Positions 41,210 to 49,438 of a stretch of DNA of 64,000 bases are shown one piece after another. Source of the stretch: Lentzea atacamensis (lineage in GTDB: Bacteria; Actinomycetota; Actinomycetes; Mycobacteriales; Pseudonocardiaceae); contig NZ_QLTT01000010.1 in the NCBI RefSeq assembly GCF_003269295.1, positions 243,958-307,957 on the forward strand. The letters are read 5' to 3'. The notes below the pieces were generated by a model, which made no database searches, was not told where the DNA came from, and was given only the letters and a program-made list of their open reading frames with translations. Position 1 is the stretch's first letter. Every line of letters starts with the position of its first letter. A program made the translations under genes and the position numbers.

Positions 41210-43240
41210 ATGCCGTTCCACTACGAGAAGGACGCCGACGGCATCGTCACCCTGACGATGGACATGTCCGGTTCCGCCAACGTCATGAACACCGAGTACC
41301 AGGAGCTCATGGGCGAAGCGGTCTCGCGGCTCGAAGGCGACGAGATCACGGGCGTGATCATCACGTCCGCCAAGAAGACGTTCTTCGCCGGCGGTGACCT
41401 GAACGTGCTGATCGCGATCACGCCGGAGAACGCTTCCCAGGCGCTGGAAGGCGTCGAGGAGCTCAAGTCGCAGCTGCGGCGGCTGGAGAAGCTCGGCAAG
41501 CCGGTCGTGGCGGCGATCAACGGATCCGCGCTGGGTGGCGGGTTCGAGATCGCTTTGGCGTCGCACCGCCGGATCGTGCTGAACGACGACAGCATCCGGA
41601 TCGGTCTGCCGGAAGCCACCTTGGGCCTGCTGCCCGGTGGCGGTGGCGTGACGCGCATGGTCCGGCTGCTCGGTGTGCAGAAGGCGTTGCCGTTGCTGAT
41701 GGAGGGCAAGCAGCTCCGGCCGGAGCGCGCGCTGCAGGCCGGGATCGTGCACCAGCTCGTCGGGACGCGCGAGGAACTGCTCTCCGAGGCGCGGGCCTGG
41801 ATCGTCGCGAACCCGGCGCCGGTGCAGCCGTGGGACGTGCCGGGTGTCGGTGTGCCGGACCTGAAGTTCGGCGACCCCAACAGCTACGGGCTGCTGGGCG
41901 CGGCGCCTGCCGTGCTACGCAAGAAGTCGCACGGCGCGTACCCGGCGCCGGAGAAGATCATGGCGGCGGCGGTCGAGGGTGCGTACGTCGACTTCGACAC
42001 GGCGCTGAAGATCGAGGGCCGCTACTTCGTGGAACTGGCCGCCGGTCAGGTCTCCAAGAACATGATCACCGCGTTCTGGTTCAACCTCAACGAGGTCAAC
42101 GGCCGCGCGTCCTCGTCGGGCAGGCGCGTGACGAAGCTCGGCGTGCTGGGCGCGGGCATGATGGGCGCTGGAATCGCCGAGGTGTCCGCGAAAGCCGGGA
42201 TCGAGGTGATCCTGAAGGACGTGACCCTCGAGGCGGCCCAGAAGGGCGCTGGGGGCCTGGACGGCATCAGGCCGACCGACTCCGACGACGACCTCGCGGG
42301 CTGCGACCTGATCATCGAGGCGGTGTTCGAGAACCGCGAGCTGAAGAACAAGGTGCTGGCGGCCGCGGAAGCGCAGGCGTTGCCGGACGCGGTGATCGCC
42401 TCGAACACGTCGACGCTGCCGATCACCGGTCTCGCCACGGCTGTTCCGGACGCCGAGCGGTTCATCGGCCTGCACTTCTTCTCGCCCGTGCCGAAGATGC
42501 GGCTCGTCGAGATCATCCGCGGGGAGAAGACGTCCGAGGAGACGCTGCAGCGGGCGCTCGACTACGTGCGGCAGATCGGGAAGACGCCGATCGTGGTGAA
42601 CGACTCGCGCGGCTTCTACACCTCGCGGACGTTCGGCACGTACGTGATCGAGGCGATCACGATGCTGTCCGAGGGCGTGGCGCCGGCGTTGATCGAGAAC
42701 GTGGCCAAGAAGGCCGGTATGGCCGTCGGACCGCTGGCCGTGTCGGACGAGGTGACGCTGTCGCTGCAGCTGAAGATCCACGACCAGACGCTGGCCGACG
42801 ACCCCTCGCTGGTGTCGGACAGCGCCGCCCACGACCTGATCCGCGAGATGGTGTCGTTGGGGCGCACCGGAAAGGCCGGCGGCGCCGGCTTCTACGAGTA
42901 CCCCGCCAACGGCTCGAGGAAGTTCCTGTGGCCGGAGCTGACGACGCGGTACGCCAAGGCCGACGCCGGGGTTTCCGAGCAGGACGTGCGGGACCGGCTG
43001 CTGTTCGTGCAGGCGCTGGAAACCGTGCGGTGCCTGGACGAGGGCGTGCTGACGTCGGTGGCGGACGCGAACATCGGCTCGATCTTCGGGTTCGGGTTCG
43101 CGCCGTGGAGCGGCGGCACGTTGCAGTTCATCAACTCCTACGGCGTGCAGGCGTTCGTGGAGCGGGCGGACTACCTCGCGGACACGTACGGGGAGCGGTT
43201 CCGGCCGCCTGCCTCGCTGCGGGAGCGCGAGAAGTTCTAG
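41210..43240 (+). CDS. fadB: Trifunctional-type 3-hydroxyacyl-CoA dehydrogenase/enoyl-CoA hydratase
   Basis: This is a 676-residue protein. Residues 1-190 are an enoyl-CoA hydratase (KKTFFAGGDLNVL, NGSALGGGFEIALAS, PEATLGLLPGGGG). Residues about 305-480 are the NAD-binding domain (KLGVLGAGMMGAGIAEV, EAVFENRELK, SNTSTLPI, GLHFFSPVPKMRLVEI). The C-terminal dehydrogenase domain follows. The segment after KDVTLEAAQKG is about 25-30 residues shorter than in typical family members, leading directly to GIRPTDSDDD. The stop codon overlaps that of the convergent AraC gene. Confidence 0.93.
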   Translation: MPFHYEKDADGIVTLTMDMSGSANVMNTEYQELMGEAVSRLEGDEITGVIITSAKKTFFAGGDLNVLIAITPENASQALEGVEELKSQLRRLEKLGKPVVAAINGSALGGGFEIALASHRRIVLNDDSIRIGLPEATLGLLPGGGGVTRMVRLLGVQKALPLLMEGKQLRPERALQAGIVHQLVGTREELLSEARAWIVANPAPVQPWDVPGVGVPDLKFGDPNSYGLLGAAPAVLRKKSHGAYPAPEKIMAAAVEGAYVDFDTALKIEGRYFVELAAGQVSKNMITAFWFNLNEVNGRASSSGRRVTKLGVLGAGMMGAGIAEVSAKAGIEVILKDVTLEAAQKGAGGLDGIRPTDSDDDLAGCDLIIEAVFENRELKNKVLAAAEAQALPDAVIASNTSTLPITGLATAVPDAERFIGLHFFSPVPKMRLVEIIRGEKTSEETLQRALDYVRQIGKTPIVVNDSRGFYTSRTFGTYVIEAITMLSEGVAPALIENVAKKAGMAVGPLAVSDEVTLSLQLKIHDQTLADDPSLVSDSAAHDLIREMVSLGRTGKAGGAGFYEYPANGSRKFLWPELTTRYAKADAGVSEQDVRDRLLFVQALETVRCLDEGVLTSVADANIGSIFGFGFAPWSGGTLQFINSYGVQAFVERADYLADTYGERFRPPASLREREKF

Positions 43241-44187
43241 GCGCGGTAGGAGCCCGGTGAGGAACCGGTCCACCGCTTGAAAGCCCGGTGGAAGGCGCTC
43301 GCCTCGGAGAACCCGAGGCGCAGCGCCAGCTCCTCCACCGACTCCCCGCCCCGCACCAGCGAGGCCACCGCCTGGTCGCGCAGCAGTTGCTCGCGCACCT
43401 CGCGGAACGACGTCCCTTCGGCAGCGAGGCGTCGTCTCAGCGTGGGCGCGCTGACCCCGAGGCGTGCCGCCACCGCCTCCAGCCCGCTCACGCCGCTGCC
43501 GAGGAGCCTGCGGACGTGGCCCGCCGTGTCGGCGCCGTAGTCCCGGCGCGACAACAACTCCGCGGGCGAGTGCCGCAGGAACCTGCGCAGTCCCGCCTCG
43601 TCCTGCACGACCGGCATGCGCAGGAACTTCGGGTCGAACGAGATGGCGGTGGCCCCGGCGCCGAAGGTCAGCGGGCAGCCGAAGATCAGGTGGTACTCGG
43701 CGGCGTGGGCCGGTTCCGGATAGGCGAACTCGGCTTCCCGCAGGGGAATCCGGCGGCCGATGAGCCACGACGAGAAGCGGTGCCACAGCACCAGCAGCGA
43801 CTCGGTCAGGAAGTGGTCGGGGTCGCCGGGGACGTGCAGGGAGAAACGGCCGTCGTCCAGCGAGAGCTCGAGCGGTTCGTCGAAGAGGGCGTAAAAGGCG
43901 AGGCCGCGTCTCAACGCCGATTCGAGATCCGGGCAGTGCACGGTGAGCAGGCACATCATCGCGAACGTGCCGCGTTTCGACGGGCGCGGGCCGAAACCCA
44001 TGAACTCGTCGTCGAGGACTTCCCAGAGGGTCTGGATCAGCTTCGTGTACTGGGCGGGCGTGACGCGGGCGCGGTCGTCGGCGAGAAGGCTCGGCGGAAT
44101 GCCGGCGCCGGCGAGGACCTCGGACGGCGACGGGCACGCGCGCAGTGCCGCGCGCACGTAGTGGATGGCCACTGTCCGGGTGTGCAC
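43237..44187 (-). CDS. AraC-family regulator (ArgR/OruR-like)
   Basis: The protein has 316 residues from GTG 44187. Residues 15-205 match the arabinose-binding-like domain of the PF12625 class (AGIPPSLLADDRARVTPAQY, GTFAMMCLLTVHCPDLESAL, LIFGCPLTFGAGATAISFD). Residues 225-315 are a double helix-turn-helix (RLGVSAPTLRRRLAAEGTSF; ALRLGFSEASAFHRAFKRWT). The stop overlaps fadB tail to tail. This class often controls fatty-acid or amino-acid catabolism, so fadA-fadB is a plausible target. Confidence 0.9.
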   Translation of the reverse strand: MHTRTVAIHYVRAALRACPSPSEVLAGAGIPPSLLADDRARVTPAQYTKLIQTLWEVLDDEFMGFGPRPSKRGTFAMMCLLTVHCPDLESALRRGLAFYALFDEPLELSLDDGRFSLHVPGDPDHFLTESLLVLWHRFSSWLIGRRIPLREAEFAYPEPAHAAEYHLIFGCPLTFGAGATAISFDPKFLRMPVVQDEAGLRRFLRHSPAELLSRRDYGADTAGHVRRLLGSGVSGLEAVAARLGVSAPTLRRRLAAEGTSFREVREQLLRDQAVASLVRGGESVEELALRLGFSEASAFHRAFKRWTGSSPGSYRA

Positions 44188-44199
44188 GAACCACAGTAA

Positions 44200-44334
44200 A
44201 ACGCCACCAGCGGTGACGCGGCTCCGGGGAGAGTTGGAGCCGCGTCACCGCCGGCGAGGGCCCACCCAGTGAGCCGTGCTCCTCGCCAACAGGGCTTCCG
44301 CACGCCCATCGGCAAGGGACGATGTTGTGTCCTG
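44200..44334 (-). ncRNA. Possible small RNA or leader with terminator-like hairpin
   Basis: On the minus strand a promoter-like pair (TTGACT at 44370-44365, TAGCGT at 44346-44341, 18-base spacer) precedes about 135 bases without a convincing ORF. This ends in a perfect 16-bp hairpin (GCGGTGACGCGGCTCC and its complement, 44210-44251, 10-base loop) followed 8 bases later by TTTTA. This could be a short RNA or the leader of the AraC gene, whose start is only 22 bases beyond the hairpin. Prediction from sequence pattern only. Confidence 0.35.
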
Positions 44335-44348
44335 ACGTTAACGCTATG

Positions 44349-44360
44349 TGGTCTAGACCA
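44349..44360. promoter_or_regulatory. DasR-type (GntR) operator-like palindrome
   Basis: TGGTCTAGACCA, within GTGGTCTAGACCAG, matches the core of the DasR-responsive element known from Streptomyces (ACTGGTCTAGACCACT). It lies between the -35 and -10 hexamers proposed for the small RNA, where repressor binding would block transcription. DasR is the GlcNAc-6-phosphate-sensing global regulator. No GntR gene is in the window. Confidence 0.55.
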
Positions 44361-44403
44361 GAAAAGTCAATAGTGCGAAGAGAGCACGTCCGAATCAGAT
44401 GTT

Positions 44404-44946
44404 TCAGGCTTGTTCCAGCGGTGCCACGGCAAACCCCGCGGAGAACCGCTTGCACCAGATCACGACGCTCCGAATGGCGGACACGTCGACACCGGCGGGA
44501 ATTTCGTACACCTGGTCGCCACGATTTCCCTTCAACTTGCCGAGACTGGTGAATCCTTCACCGAACGTTTTCTCGGACGAGCTCGACGGGTGGGGCGAGA
44601 GGTAGACGTACAGGTCAGGGCCGTCACTGGTGTTCAAGGACGCGAACTGCACAGAATGCGCGCCGCCGGGCAGTTTGATGAGGCTCGCCTTACCGGTGGT
44701 GGCGTGTTCAAGTGAGCGCCACTCACCCGTCGCGACCTCTTTCGCCACTTCCGCGACGGGCGCCGGAGCCTGCGACGCCGACGTCTGAGAAGTCGGTGCC
44801 TGAGAAGACGTCGATGCAGGCACGAGCAGCGCGTCGTGCGTTTCGCGAACCGTGATCAGCCGCCACGGCTGGAACAGGTACAACCCGACGCCGAGCGCGA
44901 CGACCAGCACGACTGCGACGGGGATCAGAAATCGGCGTTGGGGCAT
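44404..44946 (-). CDS. Membrane-anchored DM13-domain protein
   Basis: This is a 180-residue protein. An N-terminal membrane anchor (FLIPVAVVLVVALGVGLYLF) is followed by a Ser/Thr/Ala/Pro linker and a DM13 domain (residues about 72-178): GEWRSLEHATTGKASLIKL, NTSDGPDLYVYLSPHP, GKLKGNRGDQVYEIP and RSVVIWCKRFSAGFAVAPL. The conserved WC motif residue is present. DM13 domains are thought to act in extracytoplasmic redox or electron transfer. Cell-surface exposure is expected. Confidence 0.9.
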   Translation of the reverse strand: MPQRRFLIPVAVVLVVALGVGLYLFQPWRLITVRETHDALLVPASTSSQAPTSQTSASQAPAPVAEVAKEVATGEWRSLEHATTGKASLIKLPGGAHSVQFASLNTSDGPDLYVYLSPHPSSSSEKTFGEGFTSLGKLKGNRGDQVYEIPAGVDVSAIRSVVIWCKRFSAGFAVAPLEQA

Positions 44947-45006
44947 ACCGAAAATACTGGCTCAAACCGGACCGGAAAGAGCTTACGGAGTTGTTAGGGT
45001 CCTGCC

Positions 45007-45357
45007 GTGGCGACGCAGGCGAGGATCGGCCAGGCCGTGCTCGGAGTCCTCATGGTCGGCTGCGCGCTGACCGGGCTGTTCCCCAGACCCGTGCCGCTGC
45101 TCTTCGCCATCGCCGCGGTCGGCACGGCCAACGCGGCGTTCCCGTTGATGCGCACGTTCGGCTCGGCGTTGCTGGGTGGCGTGGCGGCGTCGTCGATCGC
45201 GCTGTCGTCGGTCCCGTTCGTCACCTGCTCCTCGGCACGCTTCACCGATGTGTTCACCTGCACGGGTGACGCTCCGACGTGGCACATGACCGGGACCGTG
45301 CTGGTGGCAGGCCTTGCCGGGGCCAGTTTGGTGCTCGCCCGGATCACAGATCAATGA
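45007..45357 (+). CDS. Small membrane protein
   Basis: The protein has 116 residues from GTG 45007. Three or four hydrophobic helices are visible (VLGVLMVGCALTGLF; VPLLFAIAAVGTANAAF; LLGGVAASSIALSSV; GTVLVAGLAGASLVLA). A predicted extracytoplasmic loop holds a cysteine pair (VTCSSARFTDVFTCTGD), which may form a disulfide. No family is recognised. The gene is divergent from the DM13 gene with a 60-base gap. Confidence 0.72.
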   Translation: MATQARIGQAVLGVLMVGCALTGLFPRPVPLLFAIAAVGTANAAFPLMRTFGSALLGGVAASSIALSSVPFVTCSSARFTDVFTCTGDAPTWHMTGTVLVAGLAGASLVLARITDQ

Positions 45358-45494
45358 CGGCGATCACTCAACCGGGGGCGTCAAGGAGCCGATAAGGCAA
45401 GCAGGTGAGCGTTCTCCTGCGACCGGCCCAACCGGTAATCTGCCGAGGAGCGTGATCGCCTGACTTCCAACCGTGAGCATTGAGGAGGACCGCT

Positions 45495-45884
45495 GTGCGC
45501 GCACTGTGGGCCGCAGGTGGCTCCGCCGTGCTCGGGTCCGCGTTGCTCGGGGTGCTGGTGGGAATGGCGCTCCACGGCGTTGCCGACGACGATCCGCTGA
45601 GCAGGACACCCTCGTCCACGTGGGTCAAGTCCACGGCGAGCACATCGTCGAGCACACCGGAGAGCTCCACTCCCGAGAGCAGCGCACCGCCGAGTTCCAG
45701 CAGTTCGGCACCGAGCACGCACCAGACGCCGAAGAAGACCACGACCCCGCCGCCGGCCGCGACCAACCCGGAGCCGCCGCCACCGCCCGCGGCGGTCACC
45801 ACGACGACGACGCCGTCGTCCGGATGGCCGTGCAGCCCCCTCAACCCGCTGCCGCCGCCCACCTGCAAGAACCTCAGCAACTGA
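45495..45884 (+). CDS. Exported Ser/Thr/Pro-rich protein
   Basis: The protein has 129 residues from GTG 45495 behind GGAGG (45483-45488 region). A signal/anchor helix (WAAGGSAVLGSALLGVLVGM) is followed by a low-complexity extracellular stalk of Ser/Thr/Pro/Glu (residues 45-110) and a short Cys-containing end (GWPCSPLNPLPPPTCKNLSN). It is likely a wall-spanning or glycosylated surface protein. Function unknown. Confidence 0.72.
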   Translation: MRALWAAGGSAVLGSALLGVLVGMALHGVADDDPLSRTPSSTWVKSTASTSSSTPESSTPESSAPPSSSSSAPSTHQTPKKTTTPPPAATNPEPPPPPAAVTTTTTPSSGWPCSPLNPLPPPTCKNLSN

Positions 45885-45886
45885 AA

Positions 45887-45914
45887 AGGGTCCGCCAGCG
45901 CACCGGCGGACCCT
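45887..45914. terminator. Bidirectional terminator
   Basis: AGGGTCCGCC and GGCGGACCCT form a perfect 10-bp stem with an 8-base loop, 2 bases after the Ser/Thr-rich gene and 15 bases from the end of the LacI gene on the other strand. Confidence 0.8.
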
Positions 45915-45928
45915 CTGCACAGCGTTGG

Positions 45929-46954
45929 TCAGGCCGACTCGCGGCGCACCAGAACCGTCGGCAGCATCTGCTTCTTCGTCTTCACGGTCTCGTCGCGCAG
46001 CAGCTTCATCAGGTGCTCGACCATGTGCTTGACCTGCTCGTCCGAGTCCTGCCGCACCGACGTCAGCGGCGGCGACGTGTGCTCGGCGATCGTCGCGTGG
46101 TCGTCGAAGCCGACCACCGCGACGTCCTCCGGCACGCGCTTGCCCGCCTCCTGCAACGTTTCCAGCGCGCCGGCCGCCATCAGGTCGGACGCCACGAACA
46201 CGGCGTCCAGCGAAGGCACCTTCGCGAGCAGCGCGGCCATCGCCTTGCGACCGCCCTCGCGCGTGAAGCCACCGTCCTCGGTGACCTTCGCGGCGCCCTT
46301 GTCGTCCAGGCCGAGCGCGGACTTGAAGCCGTTCAGGCGGTCGATCGCGGACAGCTCGTCCGCGGGACCCGCCACGTGCACGATCTTCTTGCGGCCGAGC
46401 GACTTGAGGTGCTCGGTGGCGAGCACTGCGCCACCCTCGTTGTCGTTGTCAACCAGGTGCATGCCGCGCAACGAGCCCCACGGCTTTCCGGCGTAGACGA
46501 CCGGCAGCGGCAGCTTCTTCACGATCGACACGAGCTCGTCGTTGCGGTGCGGCGCGAACACCAGGGCGCCGTCGACGTGGCCGCCCGCGAGGAAGCGGTG
46601 TGCGCGGGCCTGGTCGTCCGGCGAGTGCACCAGCATCAGGACCATCTGCACGTCGACGTCCGCCAGCGCACGCGCGCCCGCACGGATCAGCCGGGCGAAG
46701 TGCGGGTCGTCGAAGATCTTGGGCTCCGGCTCGGAGAACACCACGGCGACCGCACCGGTGCGACGTGTCACCAACGCACGAGCGGCGCGGTTCGGCTGGT
46801 AGCCCAGGGCCAGCACGGCGGCGTTGACCGCCTCCAGCGCCTCGGGGCTGACCCGCGGCGACGCGTTCAGCACTCGTGACGCCGTGGCGCGGGAGACCCC
46901 GGCCCTCGCGGCCACGTCCTCCAACGTCGGACGCGCGTGGATGGACACGAGCAC
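45929..46954 (-). CDS. LacI-family regulator, possible CebR
   Basis: The protein has about 341 residues. GTG 46954 is chosen because GAGGAG (46960-46965) is 5 bases upstream; GTG 46957 and 46948 are alternatives. The HTH and hinge helix are clear (PTLEDVAARAGVSRATASRV; SPEALEAVNAAVLALGYQPN). The ligand-binding domain follows (FARLIRAGARALADVDVQMV; DAVFVASDLMAAGALETLQE; EDVAVVGFDDHATIAEHTSP). In actinomycetes such regulators (CebR, BxlR) repress beta-glucoside transport operons. The cebEFG-type operon with a matching palindrome starts 7 kb away, which makes it the best local candidate target. Confidence 0.9.
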   Translation of the reverse strand: MLVSIHARPTLEDVAARAGVSRATASRVLNASPRVSPEALEAVNAAVLALGYQPNRAARALVTRRTGAVAVVFSEPEPKIFDDPHFARLIRAGARALADVDVQMVLMLVHSPDDQARAHRFLAGGHVDGALVFAPHRNDELVSIVKKLPLPVVYAGKPWGSLRGMHLVDNDNEGGAVLATEHLKSLGRKKIVHVAGPADELSAIDRLNGFKSALGLDDKGAAKVTEDGGFTREGGRKAMAALLAKVPSLDAVFVASDLMAAGALETLQEAGKRVPEDVAVVGFDDHATIAEHTSPPLTSVRQDSDEQVKHMVEHLMKLLRDETVKTKKQMLPTVLVRRESA

Positions 46955-47032
46955 CACCACTCCTCGATGAAAACCTTTGAGTCGCCGGTCAGCTTAGCTG
47001 GAAGCGATCTCCGAGGAGGGTTTCCGCGCTGT

Positions 47033-48055
47033 TCATCGTGTTTTTTCAGCCACAAGGTCCGTGATTGGGGTCGAAAGTGCACGGCCGCGCGGCGCCATCG
47101 ACACCCGCAGGAGCCCGTCCTCCCGGCGTGTCGTGGTGTCCAGACCAGCTCGTTCGGCGGTCCTCACCAGCGAGTTCTCCGACGGCAGGCACCACGCGAC
47201 GAGCTCGCGGAAGCCCGCGGCACGGGCGTCCTCCGCGAGTGCGCCGAGCAGCGCAGTGCCCACTCCCCTGCGCTGCCACGCGTCCTCGACGAGCAACGAC
47301 ACCTCGGCGGACGTCGGCTCGCCGGTGTGCAGGAGCTGCCCGAGCGCCACCACCTGGTCCGCGCACTGCGCGAGGATCGTGGTGCCACGCGGCGGGTTCA
47401 GCAGCCGGTGCAGCCATCGGCGCGGCACCGTGCGCATGCCGGAGTGGTAGCGGTTGAACAAGGTCTTCATCGAGCAACGGGTGTGCAGCCCCGCGACGGC
47501 GTCTTCGTCCTCGTTGGTTCCAGGCCGCAGAACCAGTGCCACGCCGTCATCGCTGAGCACTCCTCGCATCGCGGGTGCCGGTGCGTCGAGCAGGTCCAGC
47601 AGGGCCTGGCCGCGGGCGAGCTCGACCTGGGTGAAGCCGGCCCAGCCGCGCCGCGCCGCCAGCTCACCGAGCTGGACCTGGCCGTCCGCGGCCACGCCGT
47701 GCGTCACCGCGTCGGCCGACAGCACCTGGCGGAGGGCCTCGGCGACGCGGGACGGGTTGGAAAGCGCCATCCTGGCCGCACGCAGCACGGCCGTCGGCTC
47801 GTCCACGAGATCCCGAACGTCGGCGCGGGTGATGCCCGCGCACTTGCCGCCTTCCGAGCGGACGGCCTCGATGAGATCGGCGGGCAGCACGCCGGGAGCG
47901 GCCCGCACCACGATCTCGTCGAGCACACCGCCGGGCACGGGGATCACCTGCAACGCGAGGACGTTGCAGTCGGCCGCGGCCAGCCGGACTGTGACGCGCG
48001 CCAGCGCGCCGGGACTGTCGCTGAGTTCGATGCGCATGCGCCAGGTCGTGGTCAT
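47033..48055 (-). CDS. ACT domain-GNAT acetyltransferase fusion
   Basis: The protein has 340 residues from ATG 48055. An N-terminal ACT domain (residues 5-75, RMRIELSDSPGALARVTVRL, NVLALQVIPVPGG) and a second ACT-like segment (VLPADLIEAVRSEGGKCAGI) precede a C-terminal GNAT domain (VVALGQLLHTGEPTSAEVSL, DAWQRRGVGTALLGALAEDA, ELVAWCLPSENSLVRTAER). ACT domains bind amino acids, so acetylation may respond to amino-acid levels, as described for AAPatA in other actinomycetes. The linker lacks any other recognisable domain. Confidence 0.88.
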   Translation of the reverse strand: MTTTWRMRIELSDSPGALARVTVRLAAADCNVLALQVIPVPGGVLDEIVVRAAPGVLPADLIEAVRSEGGKCAGITRADVRDLVDEPTAVLRAARMALSNPSRVAEALRQVLSADAVTHGVAADGQVQLGELAARRGWAGFTQVELARGQALLDLLDAPAPAMRGVLSDDGVALVLRPGTNEDEDAVAGLHTRCSMKTLFNRYHSGMRTVPRRWLHRLLNPPRGTTILAQCADQVVALGQLLHTGEPTSAEVSLLVEDAWQRRGVGTALLGALAEDARAAGFRELVAWCLPSENSLVRTAERAGLDTTTRREDGLLRVSMAPRGRALSTPITDLVAEKTR

Positions 48056-48167
48056 GCCTCCAGAATTCCCCCGAGCTGTTGCCTCGATGCGAACGACGGG
48101 TAAACCGCTCCGGATCACATCACCGGAAGAGGGGTGAGGGTCAACTGTGACGACATAGGGTGCCGCC

Positions 48168-49367
48168 ATGAGGAGAACTCTGGCCGCAGGCCTCACCCTG
48201 CTCACCGTCACCGCGCTGGCCACGCCCACCACAGCCGCACCCGCTGCCGCGCCTCCCGGAGGCCCGAAGCAGGCCACGCTGACGAACTTCGCCTCACTCC
48301 CCGCCGAGACCTACCTGCCCGGCAGCGAGCCGAGCGGCGCCGCACTGGGGACGAGCCCGATCAACGGGATCACGCCGCCGTTCGCCGACCAGCCGATCCA
48401 GGGCTTCAGCGGCCTTGTCCGCAACAGCGACGGCACGTTCGACGCCATCTCCGACAACGGCTACGGCACGAAGGCCAACAGCGCGGACTTCCTGCTGCGC
48501 ATCCACCGCATCGCACCGGACTTCGCGAAGAACACGGTCGACGTCCTCGGCGGCATCACGCTGACCGATCCCAACGGCCACATCCCGTTCCCCCTGACCA
48601 GGCCGGACCGGGTGATCACCGGCGCGGACATCGACATCGAGTCGGTCACCCGCGGCGCCGACGGCACGTACTGGATGGGCGACGAGTTCGGCCCGTACCT
48701 GCTGCACTTCGACCGCGCCGGACGGCTGATGGCGCCGCCGGTGCCGCTGCCGGGTGTCCGTGCTCCCGAGAACCCCGCAGGCAACCCGAACATCGGTGGC
48801 AGCAAGGGTTTCGAGGGCATCACGCTCTCGCCGGACGGCAAGACGATCAACGCGCTGCTGGAGGGCACGGTCGCCGGTGACACGCCGGGTACCTTGCGTC
48901 TCAACGAGTTCGACATCGCGAGCAACAGCTTCACCGGCACGACGTGGCACTACCAGCTGGAGAGCCCGAACTTCGCCATCGGTGACGCGATCGCCGTCGA
49001 CCGGAACCGCCTGCTGATCATCGAGCGGGACAGCGCACAGGGCGTCGACGCGATCGTCAAGCGCGTCTACCTCGCGGACAAGCGCGACAAGGACTCCGAC
49101 GGCAAGCTCGACAAGACGATGGTCGCCGACCTGCTGAACCTCGCGAACCCCAAGCACATCGGCGGGCACGCGGACCCGTTCAAGTTCCCGTTCGTCACGA
49201 TCGAGGACGTCACGATCATCGACGACCGCACGATCGCGGTGCTCAACGACAACAACTTCCCGTCGTCGTCGGGCCGCACGCCGGGCAAGCCGGACGACAA
49301 CGAGTTCATCACCATCCGGCTCGCGGAGAACCTGCACGCCGACCCTCGGGTGCTGCGCCGCAGGTAG
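48168..49367 (+). CDS. Secreted phytase-like esterase (PF13449 type)
   Basis: This is a 399-residue protein. A signal peptide (RRTLAAGLTLLTVTALATPT, cleavage near the AAPAA stretch) is followed by a beta-propeller-like esterase domain: GFSGLVRNSDGTFDAISDNG, DIDIESVTRGADGTYWMGDE, GSKGFEGITLSPDGKTINAL, FVTIEDVTIIDDRTIAVLND. The acidic metal-binding motifs DNGYG, GDEFGPY and EGIT match the esterase-like activity of phytase family. It is likely extracellular; the physiological substrate is unknown. Confidence 0.88.
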   Translation: MRRTLAAGLTLLTVTALATPTTAAPAAAPPGGPKQATLTNFASLPAETYLPGSEPSGAALGTSPINGITPPFADQPIQGFSGLVRNSDGTFDAISDNGYGTKANSADFLLRIHRIAPDFAKNTVDVLGGITLTDPNGHIPFPLTRPDRVITGADIDIESVTRGADGTYWMGDEFGPYLLHFDRAGRLMAPPVPLPGVRAPENPAGNPNIGGSKGFEGITLSPDGKTINALLEGTVAGDTPGTLRLNEFDIASNSFTGTTWHYQLESPNFAIGDAIAVDRNRLLIIERDSAQGVDAIVKRVYLADKRDKDSDGKLDKTMVADLLNLANPKHIGGHADPFKFPFVTIEDVTIIDDRTIAVLNDNNFPSSSGRTPGKPDDNEFITIRLAENLHADPRVLRRR

Positions 49368-49376
49368 AACGAGAGA

Positions 49377-49419
49377 GCGCTCTCACCTGCGGCACAGAGG
49401 TGTCCGCAGGTGAGAGCGC
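49377..49419. terminator. Bidirectional terminator between esterase and beta-glucosidase genes
   Basis: GCGCTCTCACCTGCGG (49377-49392) and CCGCAGGTGAGAGCGC (49404-49419) form a perfect 16-bp stem with an 11-base loop. The left arm overlaps GAGAGCGCTCTC (49373-49384), the same palindrome core found in the operator before the sugar-binding protein gene. Confidence 0.85.
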
Positions 49420-49438
49420 CAGACCCCCTCGGTCCGGC

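Noticed and set aside
41915..44455. Very long open frame antisense to fadB
   Set aside because: Arg/Gly/Pro-rich frame typical of the shadow of a high-GC gene; fadB, on the other strand, has full domain support.
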